Shown: positions 1-7,125 of the stretch, piece after piece
Numbering within the stretch: the stretch's first letter is position 1
Layout of the letters: each line of letters begins with the position of its first letter
Source of the DNA: an uncultured Candidatus Melainabacteria bacterium
Lineage (GTDB): Bacteria; Cyanobacteriota; Vampirovibrionia; Gastranaerophilales; Gastranaerophilaceae
Direction: 5' to 3'
Assembly (NCBI GenBank): GCA_934773085.1
Contig: CAKVMU010000032.1
Span: 1-11,669, forward strand
Length of the DNA: 11,669 bases
The notes under the pieces: generated by a model
What the model was told of the DNA's origin: nothing
Databases searched by the model: none
Seen by the model: only the letters and a program-made list of their open reading frames with translations
Translations under genes and position numbers: made by a program

Positions 1-779
1 CGGTTATAATGGACGTTATACAGAGTGCATTGAATTCGACGGAAGGTTTTCCGAAAAATGTATTGACTCAAGTTTATACCAGAGATGATGTTGCCAAAAT
101 GTTAACTTGTGAAGGTTATATTGATTTGATTATTCCAAGAGGTGGTAACAGTCTTGTTAAATTTATCAAAGAGAATACAAAAATTCCGGTTTTAGGGCAT
201 GCAGACGGAATTTGTCACATATTTGTAGATGAAAGTGCTGATTTTGAGAAAGCTAAAAATATAATTGTTGATGCAAAAACTCAATACCCAAGTGCTTGCA
301 ATTCTGTTGAAACACTTCTTATTCACAAGGACTTTTTACAAAAAGATGCTTTGCTAAAGAGCTTGGAGGAAAACGGGATTAAACTCGTGTTTAATCCGGA
401 AAGTTGGCACAAAGAATATTCGGATAAAATTCTTTCTGTAAAAGAAGTTTCTAATGTGGATGAGGCAATTGAACACATAAATACGTACTCTTCAGGTCAT
501 ACAGATGCTATAATCTCTGAAAATCGTGAAAATGCTGAAATCTTTTTAGCTGCAGTAGATTCGGCAGGTGTTTATCATAATGCATCAACAAGGTTTGCAG
601 ACGGATTCCGATACGGATTTGGTGCAGAAGTTGGTATTTCTACAAACAAAACCCATGCCAGAGGTCCGGTTGGTTTAGAAGGGTTAACAATCTACAAGTA
701 TACCCTTGAAGGTCATGGGGATATCGTGAAAGACTATGTAGATGGTGTTAAGAAGTTTAATCATAAGGATTTGGTATGA
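1..779 (+). CDS. proA: Gamma-glutamyl phosphate reductase, C-terminal part (5' end outside window)
   Basis: ProA reduces gamma-glutamyl phosphate to glutamate-5-semialdehyde with NADPH, the second step of proline synthesis, in the cytoplasm. The reading frame is open to the left edge (codons from base 3), so the ATG at base 9 is an internal Met. About 255 residues remain of a family that is usually about 415, so roughly the first 160 are missing. Counting from that Met, visible family landmarks are IPRGG (about 42-46), HADGICHIFVD (64-74), and PSACNSVETLL (94-104), which contains the catalytic cysteine C97. The C-terminal ARGPVGLEGLTIYKY block is also present. The gene ends in an ATGA overlap with tyrA, so the two are probably co-transcribed and translationally coupled. 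Identity is clear from the catalytic block. Confidence 0.95.
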   Translation, partial: VIMDVIQSALNSTEGFPKNVLTQVYTRDDVAKMLTCEGYIDLIIPRGGNSLVKFIKENTKIPVLGHADGICHIFVDESADFEKAKNIIVDAKTQYPSACNSVETLLIHKDFLQKDALLKSLEENGIKLVFNPESWHKEYSDKILSVKEVSNVDEAIEHINTYSSGHTDAIISENRENAEIFLAAVDSAGVYHNASTRFADGFRYGFGAEVGISTNKTHARGPVGLEGLTIYKYTLEGHGDIVKDYVDGVKKFNHKDLV

Positions 780-1540
780 AAATAGGCGTAATTGGTCTTG
801 GATTAATTGGCGGTTCAATATTTAAATGCTTGAGCGGACTGGAAAAGTACGATGTTATCGGTGTCTCTTCTTCCGTTTCGGAACCTAATGTTTCTTCGGA
901 TTACAAAACTTTGAAATCTTGTGATGTCGTGTTCGTTTGTACACCAATGAACGCAACTGTAGATACTTTGGATAAATTGAATGACATCTTACCTAAGACA
1001 ACTATCGTTTCTGATGTTTGCAGTTTGAAAACTTTTCTGACAAAAAAGAAATACAATTACAAATTTATTCCATCACATCCGATGGCAGGAACAGAACATA
1101 GTGGTTGGAATAGTTCTTTTGCGGAGTTGTTTAAGGGTGCAAAGTGGGTGATAACACCCATTGACGGTCAAGTGAATGACGAACAAGATGTATTGGAAGG
1201 TATTATTGAAGATTTGGGGGCATCTGCTGTAATAACAACTCCGGAAGAACATGATAAAGCCGTTGCATTAATTTCAAATCTGCCGCTGCTTGTAGCGCAG
1301 GCTCTTTGTATGAATTTAAAAGATAATAAGCTTGCACAAGTCCTTGCCGCTTCAGGATTCAGAGATACGACTCGCTTAGCATTATCAAATATTCAAATGG
1401 CGAATGATATGGTGATGATTAACAGAGAAAATATTGATGAATCAGTTGAGATGTTAAAAATGTCTTTAAGCAAACTTTTAGAATCCGATTATTCAGTCTT
1501 AGCGAAGAGCATTAAAGACTTTCGAGAAACTCTTTATTAG
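776..1540 (+). CDS. tyrA: Prephenate/arogenate dehydrogenase (TyrA)
   Basis: TyrA oxidatively decarboxylates prephenate or arogenate in the last part of tyrosine synthesis. The 254-residue protein opens with a Rossmann loop GLGLIGGS (residues 7-14). VFVCTP, SDVCSLK and SHPMAGTEHSGW (with the family's conserved His) follow, then LPLLVAQAL and ASGFRDTTRLA in the helical dimerisation domain. The second beta strand ends in IGVSSS, with Ser where NAD-type enzymes usually have an acidic residue. The cyanobacterial arogenate dehydrogenase that I recall has GVSR here and prefers NADP, so NADP preference is inferred. The start ATG overlaps the proA stop by four bases, with AAGGA at 765-769 at good spacing. 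There is no ACT or chorismate mutase domain. The 3' end overlaps the convergent M16 gene by 29 bp. Substrate (prephenate versus arogenate) cannot be read from the sequence. Confidence 0.93.
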   Translation: MKIGVIGLGLIGGSIFKCLSGLEKYDVIGVSSSVSEPNVSSDYKTLKSCDVVFVCTPMNATVDTLDKLNDILPKTTIVSDVCSLKTFLTKKKYNYKFIPSHPMAGTEHSGWNSSFAELFKGAKWVITPIDGQVNDEQDVLEGIIEDLGASAVITTPEEHDKAVALISNLPLLVAQALCMNLKDNKLAQVLAASGFRDTTRLALSNIQMANDMVMINRENIDESVEMLKMSLSKLLESDYSVLAKSIKDFRETLY

Positions 1541-4295
1541 CATCTAAACTTGCTTGACTTGCAACAATTGTATAGACCGGAGCTGTTTTGAAGATTCTTT
1601 CTGCAAGGTTATTGATATCTTCTCTGGTTATACTGTCAATCGTTTCATAGATTTTATTGTAAGCGTTAGTTCCATCTTTTGAATATAAACCATCAGTTAA
1701 TGGGCACACTTTACTATAAAGGCTTTCTCTGTTAAGTAATGAAGCTTTTAGAGATTTTTTTGCATTTTCCAAATCTTTATCAGTAAATTTAGAGTTCCTA
1801 AGTGCTTGTATTTGTCTGTTAAACCCGTTAATTGATTTTTTGATGTTATCATAGCTTACTTCTCCGGTATCAATGTTATCGGTTGTGGTAAGAATGTTTA
1901 GAGAGAGCTCTCCGCTATCACCATATTTGTCAAGATCAGAGTACACAGAATAAGCCAAATGCTCTTTCTCACGCAATGTATCAAATAATCCGATAGAAGA
2001 TGATGACAGAATGCTATTTAGAATTTTTCTTGTTACGTAATCTTTTGCTGAATCTTCAATAGGAAACTTATATGTCTGCATGATATCAGCTTGAGAAACG
2101 GCTCTTGCTTTGGTTATTACTACCGGTTTTTCGTTTGGTTTATAAACTGCAGGAATTGATACAACCTTTGTTTTAACTTTTGGTAGTTTTTCAAAACATT
2201 TTATTGCTTCATCTTTTATCTCAGGTGCGGAATTAGGAATGTTCATCGCTATTATTCCGCAAGAATTATTGAGTATCTCTTGGTGTAATGCTTTTATATC
2301 ATCTAATGTGATTGCGTCGATTTGTCCTAAAATTTCTTGTTTTGATGAGTTAAGAGGGTTATTCTTTGCATCATAATTGTTATACAGTGTCAGTGCTGAA
2401 TCAGGGCATCTAAGGATGTTTTCTTTTATTTGTTCTTTTGCTGTTTTTAGATTTTCTTCAGTAATAGCCGGATTGTTAATTAATTCTAGAATTTTGTCAA
2501 ATGCAGAACTGAATTTTTGCAAATCTGTGTCGATTGAAATGTTCAATAAGCCTTTTGATAAATCGGTGTAAAGCTCTGTAAAGTTGTCTTCTTGGAATTC
2601 ATTCCATTCATCTTCGCTGGTTTTAAGAGTTCCCATTGTGTAAATTTTATCTAATACTAATAGTGCGGCTGCATTGTTGCGGTTTTTGTTGTTGAAATGC
2701 AAGTCAATATCAACATATAAATTATTGTTTTTTGTTTGGACAAAACCTACTTCATAATTGTTGTTTAAAATTTGTGAACTTATAAGGCTTTCATTAATGG
2801 GTTTTCGTGTTCCCTTGAAAGAAATTACATTGTTATATTTATTTTGAATCTCTTCCGGAGTCGTTTTTGGATGCACAACTGTGACTGCAACTTTATTAAG
2901 GTCGAGATACTTATCAATAAAACTTTGAACGTCTTCTGGCGTAATGTCATTGAGGATTTTTTTGTAATCTGTGAAATATTCCAGATTATTGCTTAAAATA
3001 GTATTACCTACTGAATTATTAACGAAATTTGAGTAGTTTAGTGAATCATTATAAGATTTTAATAGCCCTTCTTTGATTTTATCTAAGTTTTGCGGACATT
3101 TAAGAGTTGAAAGCTCTTTGAATACAGTTCTTAAAGCTTGTTCTGTCTTATTATCAGCGCAATCAAACGCATAATATATCAACATTGGATTGTTAGGATT
3201 AGAACTGATTTTCTCGGTATCTATGCCTGCATAAATGTTCATTTTCTTTAGTTCTTTTGCCAAATTTGATTTAGAAGAATCCAAATAGTTCGATATAATA
3301 TAGAAAATTGTTTTTGATTTTGCATCATTGCTTTTCGGTCCTGCAAAACCTAGCACAACATTTGCAGACTCAGCTTTATCTGAAATGAAATCTTTTCTAA
3401 CAGAAGTTTTTATCGGGGTCATTTTTTCTTCGTACGGATTAATGGGGTGAGTTTTACCGGATTTAAAGCTCTTAGCAACTAACTCAATTGTTTTAGCGGG
3501 GTCAACATTTCCTGTAATAACAAGGTTCATATTTGTTGGCACGTAGTACTTGTTGTAATAATCCAGAACTTGTTGTCGTGTTAAATTCTTGATATGTTTT
3601 GTGCTTCCGCCGACAAGCTCATCCGCAGAACTTCTTATATTAAAAAGGCTTCTTACTGTTTGATCAATTGCGATGGTTTGTGGATTATCCAGAATCATAT
3701 TAATTTCAGAGCAAACCGAACTTTTTTCTTTCTCAATCATTTCATTAGAAAGTTTTAAATCCTCTGTCATAGCTGCAATAACTTTTAGTTGTTGTTCCAA
3801 ATCTTTGTCTTCAAGCAGAGGGGATGAATTAACATAGTCTGTAATGGCAAAGTTTGTGCTTGCGTTTGCCCAGCCGCCTAATTCATCAATTTTTTTAAAA
3901 GAATCTCCTTGGTTGAGTTTGATGTATCCGTCTGTTCCATTTGTTCCGTTGAAGGCCATGTGTTCCAAAAAATGGCTGATACCTTTTATATCGTCGGTTT
4001 CGTTCATAGAGCCCACATTAACGTAGTTCTTTACTGTAGTCGGAGAATCTTCCATTGGAATAATACTGACTCTGTGACCGTTCGCAAGTTTGTATAAATG
4101 AATTTGCAAACCTCCGGGAAGCTCTTTTGTATCAAGTTTTGTATACGATTGCGGAATTTTTACAGCAAAATCAGGAACTGTTGAGTGCAGTTCTTTAATA
4201 GTTTTACTTTGATTATTTTCTGCTTCGTTCTGTTTTTCAGTTTTTAGACTGCTTCTGAACATCACAGGAACGACATTCGATACTTTCATAACCAT
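1512..4295 (-). CDS. Two-domain M16 (insulinase/pitrilysin-type) zinc peptidase
   Basis: This 927-residue protein has the length of single-chain M16 peptidases that join an active and an inactive half. The inverted zinc motif is HFLEH at 108-112 (E111 is the catalytic base). The downstream acidic pair is E190 and E197 in EKEKSSVCSEIN, with E197 the expected third zinc ligand. The H-to-E distance is longer than the usual roughly 76 residues, apparently because of extra residues around 117-134. The C-terminal half keeps the substrate-binding signature LREKEHLAYSVY (about 774-785). No signal peptide or membrane segment is visible, unlike exported relatives, so the N-terminus gives no sign of Sec export. 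The start is uncertain between ATG 4295 and ATG 4289 because neither has a clear Shine-Dalgarno site. The gene lies just downstream of the speD terminator and probably has its own promoter. Its 3' end overlaps tyrA. Confidence 0.9.
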   Translation of the reverse strand: MVMKVSNVVPVMFRSSLKTEKQNEAENNQSKTIKELHSTVPDFAVKIPQSYTKLDTKELPGGLQIHLYKLANGHRVSIIPMEDSPTTVKNYVNVGSMNETDDIKGISHFLEHMAFNGTNGTDGYIKLNQGDSFKKIDELGGWANASTNFAITDYVNSSPLLEDKDLEQQLKVIAAMTEDLKLSNEMIEKEKSSVCSEINMILDNPQTIAIDQTVRSLFNIRSSADELVGGSTKHIKNLTRQQVLDYYNKYYVPTNMNLVITGNVDPAKTIELVAKSFKSGKTHPINPYEEKMTPIKTSVRKDFISDKAESANVVLGFAGPKSNDAKSKTIFYIISNYLDSSKSNLAKELKKMNIYAGIDTEKISSNPNNPMLIYYAFDCADNKTEQALRTVFKELSTLKCPQNLDKIKEGLLKSYNDSLNYSNFVNNSVGNTILSNNLEYFTDYKKILNDITPEDVQSFIDKYLDLNKVAVTVVHPKTTPEEIQNKYNNVISFKGTRKPINESLISSQILNNNYEVGFVQTKNNNLYVDIDLHFNNKNRNNAAALLVLDKIYTMGTLKTSEDEWNEFQEDNFTELYTDLSKGLLNISIDTDLQKFSSAFDKILELINNPAITEENLKTAKEQIKENILRCPDSALTLYNNYDAKNNPLNSSKQEILGQIDAITLDDIKALHQEILNNSCGIIAMNIPNSAPEIKDEAIKCFEKLPKVKTKVVSIPAVYKPNEKPVVITKARAVSQADIMQTYKFPIEDSAKDYVTRKILNSILSSSSIGLFDTLREKEHLAYSVYSDLDKYGDSGELSLNILTTTDNIDTGEVSYDNIKKSINGFNRQIQALRNSKFTDKDLENAKKSLKASLLNRESLYSKVCPLTDGLYSKDGTNAYNKIYETIDSITREDINNLAERIFKTAPVYTIVASQASLDANKEFLESL

Positions 4296-4347
4296 ATTAT
4301 ATATAAAACCCCAAAAACCTCATAATTGCCTAATTATTAATGAATGT

Positions 4348-4380
4348 AAAAAAAGACACTCAAATGAGTGCCTTTTTTTT
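4348..4380 (-). terminator. Intrinsic terminator of speD
   Basis: Read on the minus strand, GGCACTC-ATTT-GAGTGTC forms a 7-bp stem with one G-U pair and a 4-nt loop, followed by seven U residues (bases 4354-4348). It begins 16 bp after the speD stop. The plus-strand reading has an A-C mismatch in the stem, so the minus direction is the better terminator. It separates speD from the M16 gene. Confidence 0.85.
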
Positions 4381-4395
4381 ATAAAATTTTCGAAA

Positions 4396-4854
4396 CTAAT
4401 CTTCAAACTGTTCTGCAACTTCAAACGGTTGTTCTGCAAGTTTCAATGTTTCTCTGTCAATAATACCTCTCTTAAGTTCTGTAAAAGAAGCTTTCTGAGA
4501 GTTAAACATTTTTTTCAAAAATTCATATGCAACTTTTGGGTCACATTTTGTGCCGCATGTGAATAAATCTACTGCAGCATATCCTAATTCAGGCCAAGTG
4601 TGAATTGCCAGATGGCTTTCCGAAATAATAACAACACCGCTTACACCGTACGGGTTAAACATATGGAAACATTTTTGAACGATTGTTGCTCCGCATTCAA
4701 GAGCTGCATCGACCATATATTTTTCAACCTTGTCGATATTATTAAGGATGTTTGGATCACATTCAAAGAACTCTGCTAATACGTGTTGTCCAAGATTAAC
4801 TTTGTCTAAGTGCTGTTCTTCCAACGCATCTATTGAAGATGAAATTACTGCCAA
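4396..4854 (-). CDS. speD: S-adenosylmethionine decarboxylase proenzyme, class 1B
   Basis: SpeD decarboxylates S-adenosylmethionine to the aminopropyl donor for spermidine-type polyamines. It is a self-cleaving pyruvoyl enzyme. In the 152-residue proenzyme the cleavage site is E79/S80 in ISESHLAIHTWPE, with S80 becoming the pyruvoyl group. H85 (processing) and C100 in DLFTCGTKC (catalytic acid) sit exactly 5 and 20 residues after the serine, as in Thermotoga SpeD. The protein has about 17 extra N-terminal residues before LGQHVLAEFFECD. The start is a TTG at 4854, chosen because AGGAGG at 4868-4863 lies 8 nt from it. The nearby ATG at 4859 is in another frame and stops after four codons. No spermidine synthase gene is in the window. 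Confidence 0.95.
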   Translation of the reverse strand: MAVISSSIDALEEQHLDKVNLGQHVLAEFFECDPNILNNIDKVEKYMVDAALECGATIVQKCFHMFNPYGVSGVVIISESHLAIHTWPELGYAAVDLFTCGTKCDPKVAYEFLKKMFNSQKASFTELKRGIIDRETLKLAEQPFEVAEQFED

Positions 4855-4868
4855 TTCATGTGCCTCCT
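4855..4868 (-). promoter_or_regulatory. speD ribosome binding site with TTG start and decoy ATG
   Basis: On the minus strand AGGAGG (4868-4863) is followed after 3 nt by an ATG (4859-4857) and after 8 nt by the TTG start of speD. The ATG opens only Met-Asn-Trp-Gln-stop in another frame and overlaps the true start. The spacing argues that ribosomes use the TTG. Confidence 0.7.
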
Positions 4869-5024
4869 TTATGGTTAAATTTTACTAACGTTTATATATT
4901 ACTATAAAAATAAAAAATTTGTATTTTTTACACTTTTTCTCTGTATGCTTAATATATTTTTACATTTTTATAATTTTCATATAAAGATTATGTAAGGAAA
5001 TCCGGTTTTTAGAAAAATTTAGCA

Positions 5025-5030
5025 TATAAT
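5025..5030 (+). promoter_or_regulatory. -10 box for the HEAT-like gene and rnhA
   Basis: A perfect TATAAT lies 39 bp before the start codon at 5070. The sequence 17 bp upstream (CCGGTT) is a poor -35 box. The rest of the divergent gap 4869-5069 is very AT-rich, and I see no other convincing element or a clear speD promoter in it. Confidence 0.6.
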
Positions 5031-5069
5031 ATGGATACTGAATGAAATAAAATATGAAGGAGATAAAAA

Positions 5070-5351
5070 ATGCAATTGGTAGACGAAATTCTTGGTAAAT
5101 TAGAAACAGCAGATAATGCAACTAAAAATAAATTGGAAAATATTCTTGTAGATCAAGGTACAGCTGTTGTTCCGGAATTGGTTAGCAAATTGCAGGTAGT
5201 AAGAGGCGTTAAACGTGGAGTTGTAGCAATGACTCTTATCAGAATTGGTGAACCTTCTGTTGAATATCTTAAAAAAGCAGCTTCTGACAATAAAGACTTT
5301 GAATGGGTTGCTAAATATTTAATTTCCGAAATCAAGGGTATTGCAGCGTAA
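5070..5351 (+). CDS. Small all-helical protein, HEAT-repeat-like, unknown function
   Basis: This 93-residue protein has no recognised family name. It reads as four or five amphipathic helices. The middle part (VVPELVSKL, then VKRGVVAMTLIRIGEPSVEYLKKA at about 33-69) has the spacing and Arg/Gly/Pro pattern of PBS-lyase-type HEAT repeats, where a helix ends in a 'IGEPSVEYL' turn. The final part has WVAKYLISEIKGI. No cysteines, signal peptide or membrane segment are present, so a cytoplasmic protein-binding role is an inference. The start is well supported by AAGGAG at 5057-5062, 7 nt before ATG. It is the first gene of a probable operon with rnhA, which begins 12 bp after its stop. The HEAT assignment rests on pattern only. 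Confidence 0.75.
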   Translation: MQLVDEILGKLETADNATKNKLENILVDQGTAVVPELVSKLQVVRGVKRGVVAMTLIRIGEPSVEYLKKAASDNKDFEWVAKYLISEIKGIAA

Positions 5352-5363
5352 TTCGGGATAACG

Positions 5364-5843
5364 ATGTCAAATAAAACAAAAATAAATATTTATACAGATG
5401 GTGCATGTAGCGGAAATCCGGGTCCGGGTGGTTATGGCACCATCTTAGTTTATATAGATGACAATGGAGTGAAACACGAAAAAGAGCTTTCAGAAGGCTA
5501 CAAAATGGTTACTAACAACCAGATGGAACTTATGGCTGTTATAACAGGTTTAGAAGCTTTAAAAAAAGCTTGCGATGTCACAATCTATTCTGATAGCAAA
5601 TATGTAGTAGATGCTTTTAACAATAAATGGATTGATGGTTGGATAAAGAAAGGTTGGAAAACTGCCGGAAAATCTCCTGTTAAAAATGTTGACTTGTGGA
5701 AACGTCTTTTGGCTGCTAAAGAAAAACATGATGTGGAATTTATTTGGGTAAAAGGTCATGCCGGACATGACTACAATGAGCGTTGTGATACGTTGGCTGT
5801 ATCAGCAGCAAAAAAAGAAGATTTGAGAGAATCTATATCTTAA
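5364..5843 (+). CDS. rnhA: Ribonuclease HI
   Basis: RNase HI cleaves the RNA strand of RNA-DNA hybrids, which removes R-loops and primer remnants. The 159-residue protein has the usual bacterial length. The catalytic set is visible: D12 in YTDGACSGNPGPGG, E55 in NNQMELMAV, D77 in IYSDSKYV, and D142 in ERCDTLA, with H132 in WVKGHAGH as the flexible-loop histidine. The spacing follows E. coli RnhA apart from about five extra residues between D12 and E55. A basic handle region (KKGWKTAGKSPVKNVDLWKRL) is present. Its Shine-Dalgarno site (GGGA at 5355-5358) is weak, so translation may depend on the gene just upstream. The last 11 bp overlap the convergent decarboxylase-like gene, and I see no terminator between them. 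Confidence 0.95.
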   Translation: MSNKTKINIYTDGACSGNPGPGGYGTILVYIDDNGVKHEKELSEGYKMVTNNQMELMAVITGLEALKKACDVTIYSDSKYVVDAFNNKWIDGWIKKGWKTAGKSPVKNVDLWKRLLAAKEKHDVEFIWVKGHAGHDYNERCDTLAVSAAKKEDLRESIS

Positions 5844-6852
5844 GCTTCTTTAAGGCTTTATTTAAGTGTTCTAACTTTTCTTTTGTAGTGCCGATTCCGC
5901 ATAATAACATTGTGGTCACATCATTTGTTCGCTCATCTTCAATATTAAATTTATCAAACAGAATTTCAGAAAGCTGGTAACCGGTCAAACCTTCTTTTTT
6001 TATGAGGATTTTAGTAATGTCATCATTGATTTGTTTGAAGTTTAAGCGTTTGATATTAGTAATTAAATTCTCTATCTGTTTTTTCCCTCTGCTTGAATTC
6101 AGGAACCTAATATTTGCCTCAATTGTTGCCAACATAGGGTATGACGGTGATGTTGTATTAATCATGCCAAGAAACTCTGTCGGGTCTGCGTCATTTGAAT
6201 GTAATAATGCAGTCGGGTTTATACCGCCTGCAGTTTTGTGCAAAGACTGTATTGTATAGTCAGCATATTTAACTGCCGATTCCGGTAATTCTTCTGAGAA
6301 AGGATAAAGTGCGCCATGAGCTTCATCCACTATTAACTTAACATTGTGTTTATCGCATATATTCTTAATCTCTTTTATGTTTGCGGCAAAACCTTCGTAT
6401 GTAGGGGATGTAATTATGATTCCGTCTGCAGCATTTTCTTCCAATAATGTTTCTACTTTCTCTGGAGTGATAGCACGATTAGTGCCTATACTTGTGTCAA
6501 TATCCAAGCTGTATTCAATTGGAGGTGCACCGGCAAGTTTGCATGCGTTTTGGTGACATGGATGTGAATTCTTCCAAACCAAAATCTTTTTACATCTACT
6601 AGTCAAAACTGATGCGATTACGCCGCTGGTAGAGCCATTCGTAAGAAATTTTGTATATTTTGTACCATATATTTGGGCAGCTTCACTTTCTGCTTTTATA
6701 AGTACTTCTTCCGGATTGTATGCATCTACTTCTGAAATATCATACTTGTACCATTGGTAGAATTTATGAAAAATAAAAAAACTACCGCTATGACTTGGCG
6801 TTGTGAATAATTTTTTCGTATTCTTTTTTCTTAATAAAGATATTAAACTCAT
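5833..6852 (-). CDS. Compact Orn/Lys/Arg decarboxylase-family PLP enzyme
   Basis: This is a fold-type I PLP enzyme close to the SpeA-like arginine/lysine decarboxylases of Bacillus and cyanobacteria. Numbered from a TTG two codons upstream of the chosen ATG (subtract 2 for this start), visible motifs are TPSHSGS (20-26), FLTNGSTSGV (71-80, phosphate binding), and KNSHPCHQNA (H99 stacks on PLP). SPTYEGF and VDEAHGALYPF (D178 contacts the pyridine nitrogen) follow, then SLHKTAGGINPTALLH with Schiff-base lysine K208. At about 339 residues it is well short of the roughly 480 usual for this family. The end suggests loss of most of the C-terminal domain. ATG 6852 is preferred over TTG 6858, though neither has a clear Shine-Dalgarno site. 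With speD nearby, a polyamine role is plausible, but the substrate is not shown by the sequence. Confidence 0.8.
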   Translation of the reverse strand: MSLISLLRKKNTKKLFTTPSHSGSFFIFHKFYQWYKYDISEVDAYNPEEVLIKAESEAAQIYGTKYTKFLTNGSTSGVIASVLTSRCKKILVWKNSHPCHQNACKLAGAPPIEYSLDIDTSIGTNRAITPEKVETLLEENAADGIIITSPTYEGFAANIKEIKNICDKHNVKLIVDEAHGALYPFSEELPESAVKYADYTIQSLHKTAGGINPTALLHSNDADPTEFLGMINTTSPSYPMLATIEANIRFLNSSRGKKQIENLITNIKRLNFKQINDDITKILIKKEGLTGYQLSEILFDKFNIEDERTNDVTTMLLCGIGTTKEKLEHLNKALKKLKI

Positions 6853-6929
6853 ATACAAAATTTTAACACAAACAAATAAGTGTAAAACTTACATTAATAA
6901 AATAGCTCTAAAGTATTATAGTAAGAGGG

Positions 6930-6958
6930 TTGTGGAGATATTAAGTGTATGGTATAAT
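6930..6958 (+). promoter_or_regulatory. Strong extended -10 promoter before the phosphodiester glycosidase gene
   Basis: TTGTGG (6930-6935) is followed after 17 bp by TATAAT (6953-6958). The TG at 6950-6951 makes an extended -10 (TGGTATAAT). The expected transcription start is near 6965, which leaves a leader of about 160 nt before the ATG at 7126. Confidence 0.75.
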
Positions 6959-6964
6959 ATTAGT

Positions 6965-7125
6965 AGGACGTAATGCACATTTAAAATTATAGATTTTGTA
7001 TAACAGGTAAGCAAGAATGATTCCTGCACGACCAAGATCTTTGTGCGCAGCACAGAGTGTTACTAACCCCACACCACTCTCTAATAAAAAAGGTATCCGG
7101 TTACTAATAATGCAGGTAGAAACCA
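6965..7125 (+). promoter_or_regulatory. Structured 5' leader, possible riboswitch or attenuator, class unknown
   Basis: Between the promoter and the start codon I see four pairing elements. Hairpin A is 7011-7027 (GCA-A-GAA / TTC-C-TGC, one mismatch). Hairpin B is 7039-7057 (CTTTGTGC / GCACAGAG, loop GCA). Hairpin C is 7054-7080 (AGAGTG / CACTCT, 15-nt loop). The loop sequence TAACC (7064-7068) can also pair with GGTTA (7099-7103). B and C share AGAG 7054-7057 and exclude each other. CCTGC (7023-7027, the 3' arm of A) can also pair with GCAGG (7112-7116), the only purine-rich stretch near the start codon. An A-rich tail (7082-7091) follows hairpin C. I recognise no known riboswitch consensus. 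No convincing ORF lies in this stretch on either strand. Confidence 0.45.

Noticed and set aside
2377..4097. Plus-strand frames inside the M16 gene.
   Set aside because: They are shadows of a long, motif-containing minus-strand coding region and have no ribosome binding sites.
4296..4347. A defined promoter for the M16 gene.
   Set aside because: TATAAT abuts the ATG directly and would place transcription inside the coding region. Another candidate (TTGAGT with TTAATA) overlaps the speD terminator and is weak. A promoter is expected here, but I cannot place it.
4869..5024. Riboswitch or promoter for speD in the divergent gap.
   Set aside because: The stretch is mostly A and T, and I found no stable stem or convincing -35/-10 pair on the minus strand.
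7054..7103. preQ1-I riboswitch.
   Set aside because: The stem and A-rich tail look similar, but the loop is too long, the conserved loop and tail bases do not match, and the downstream gene is not a queuosine gene.
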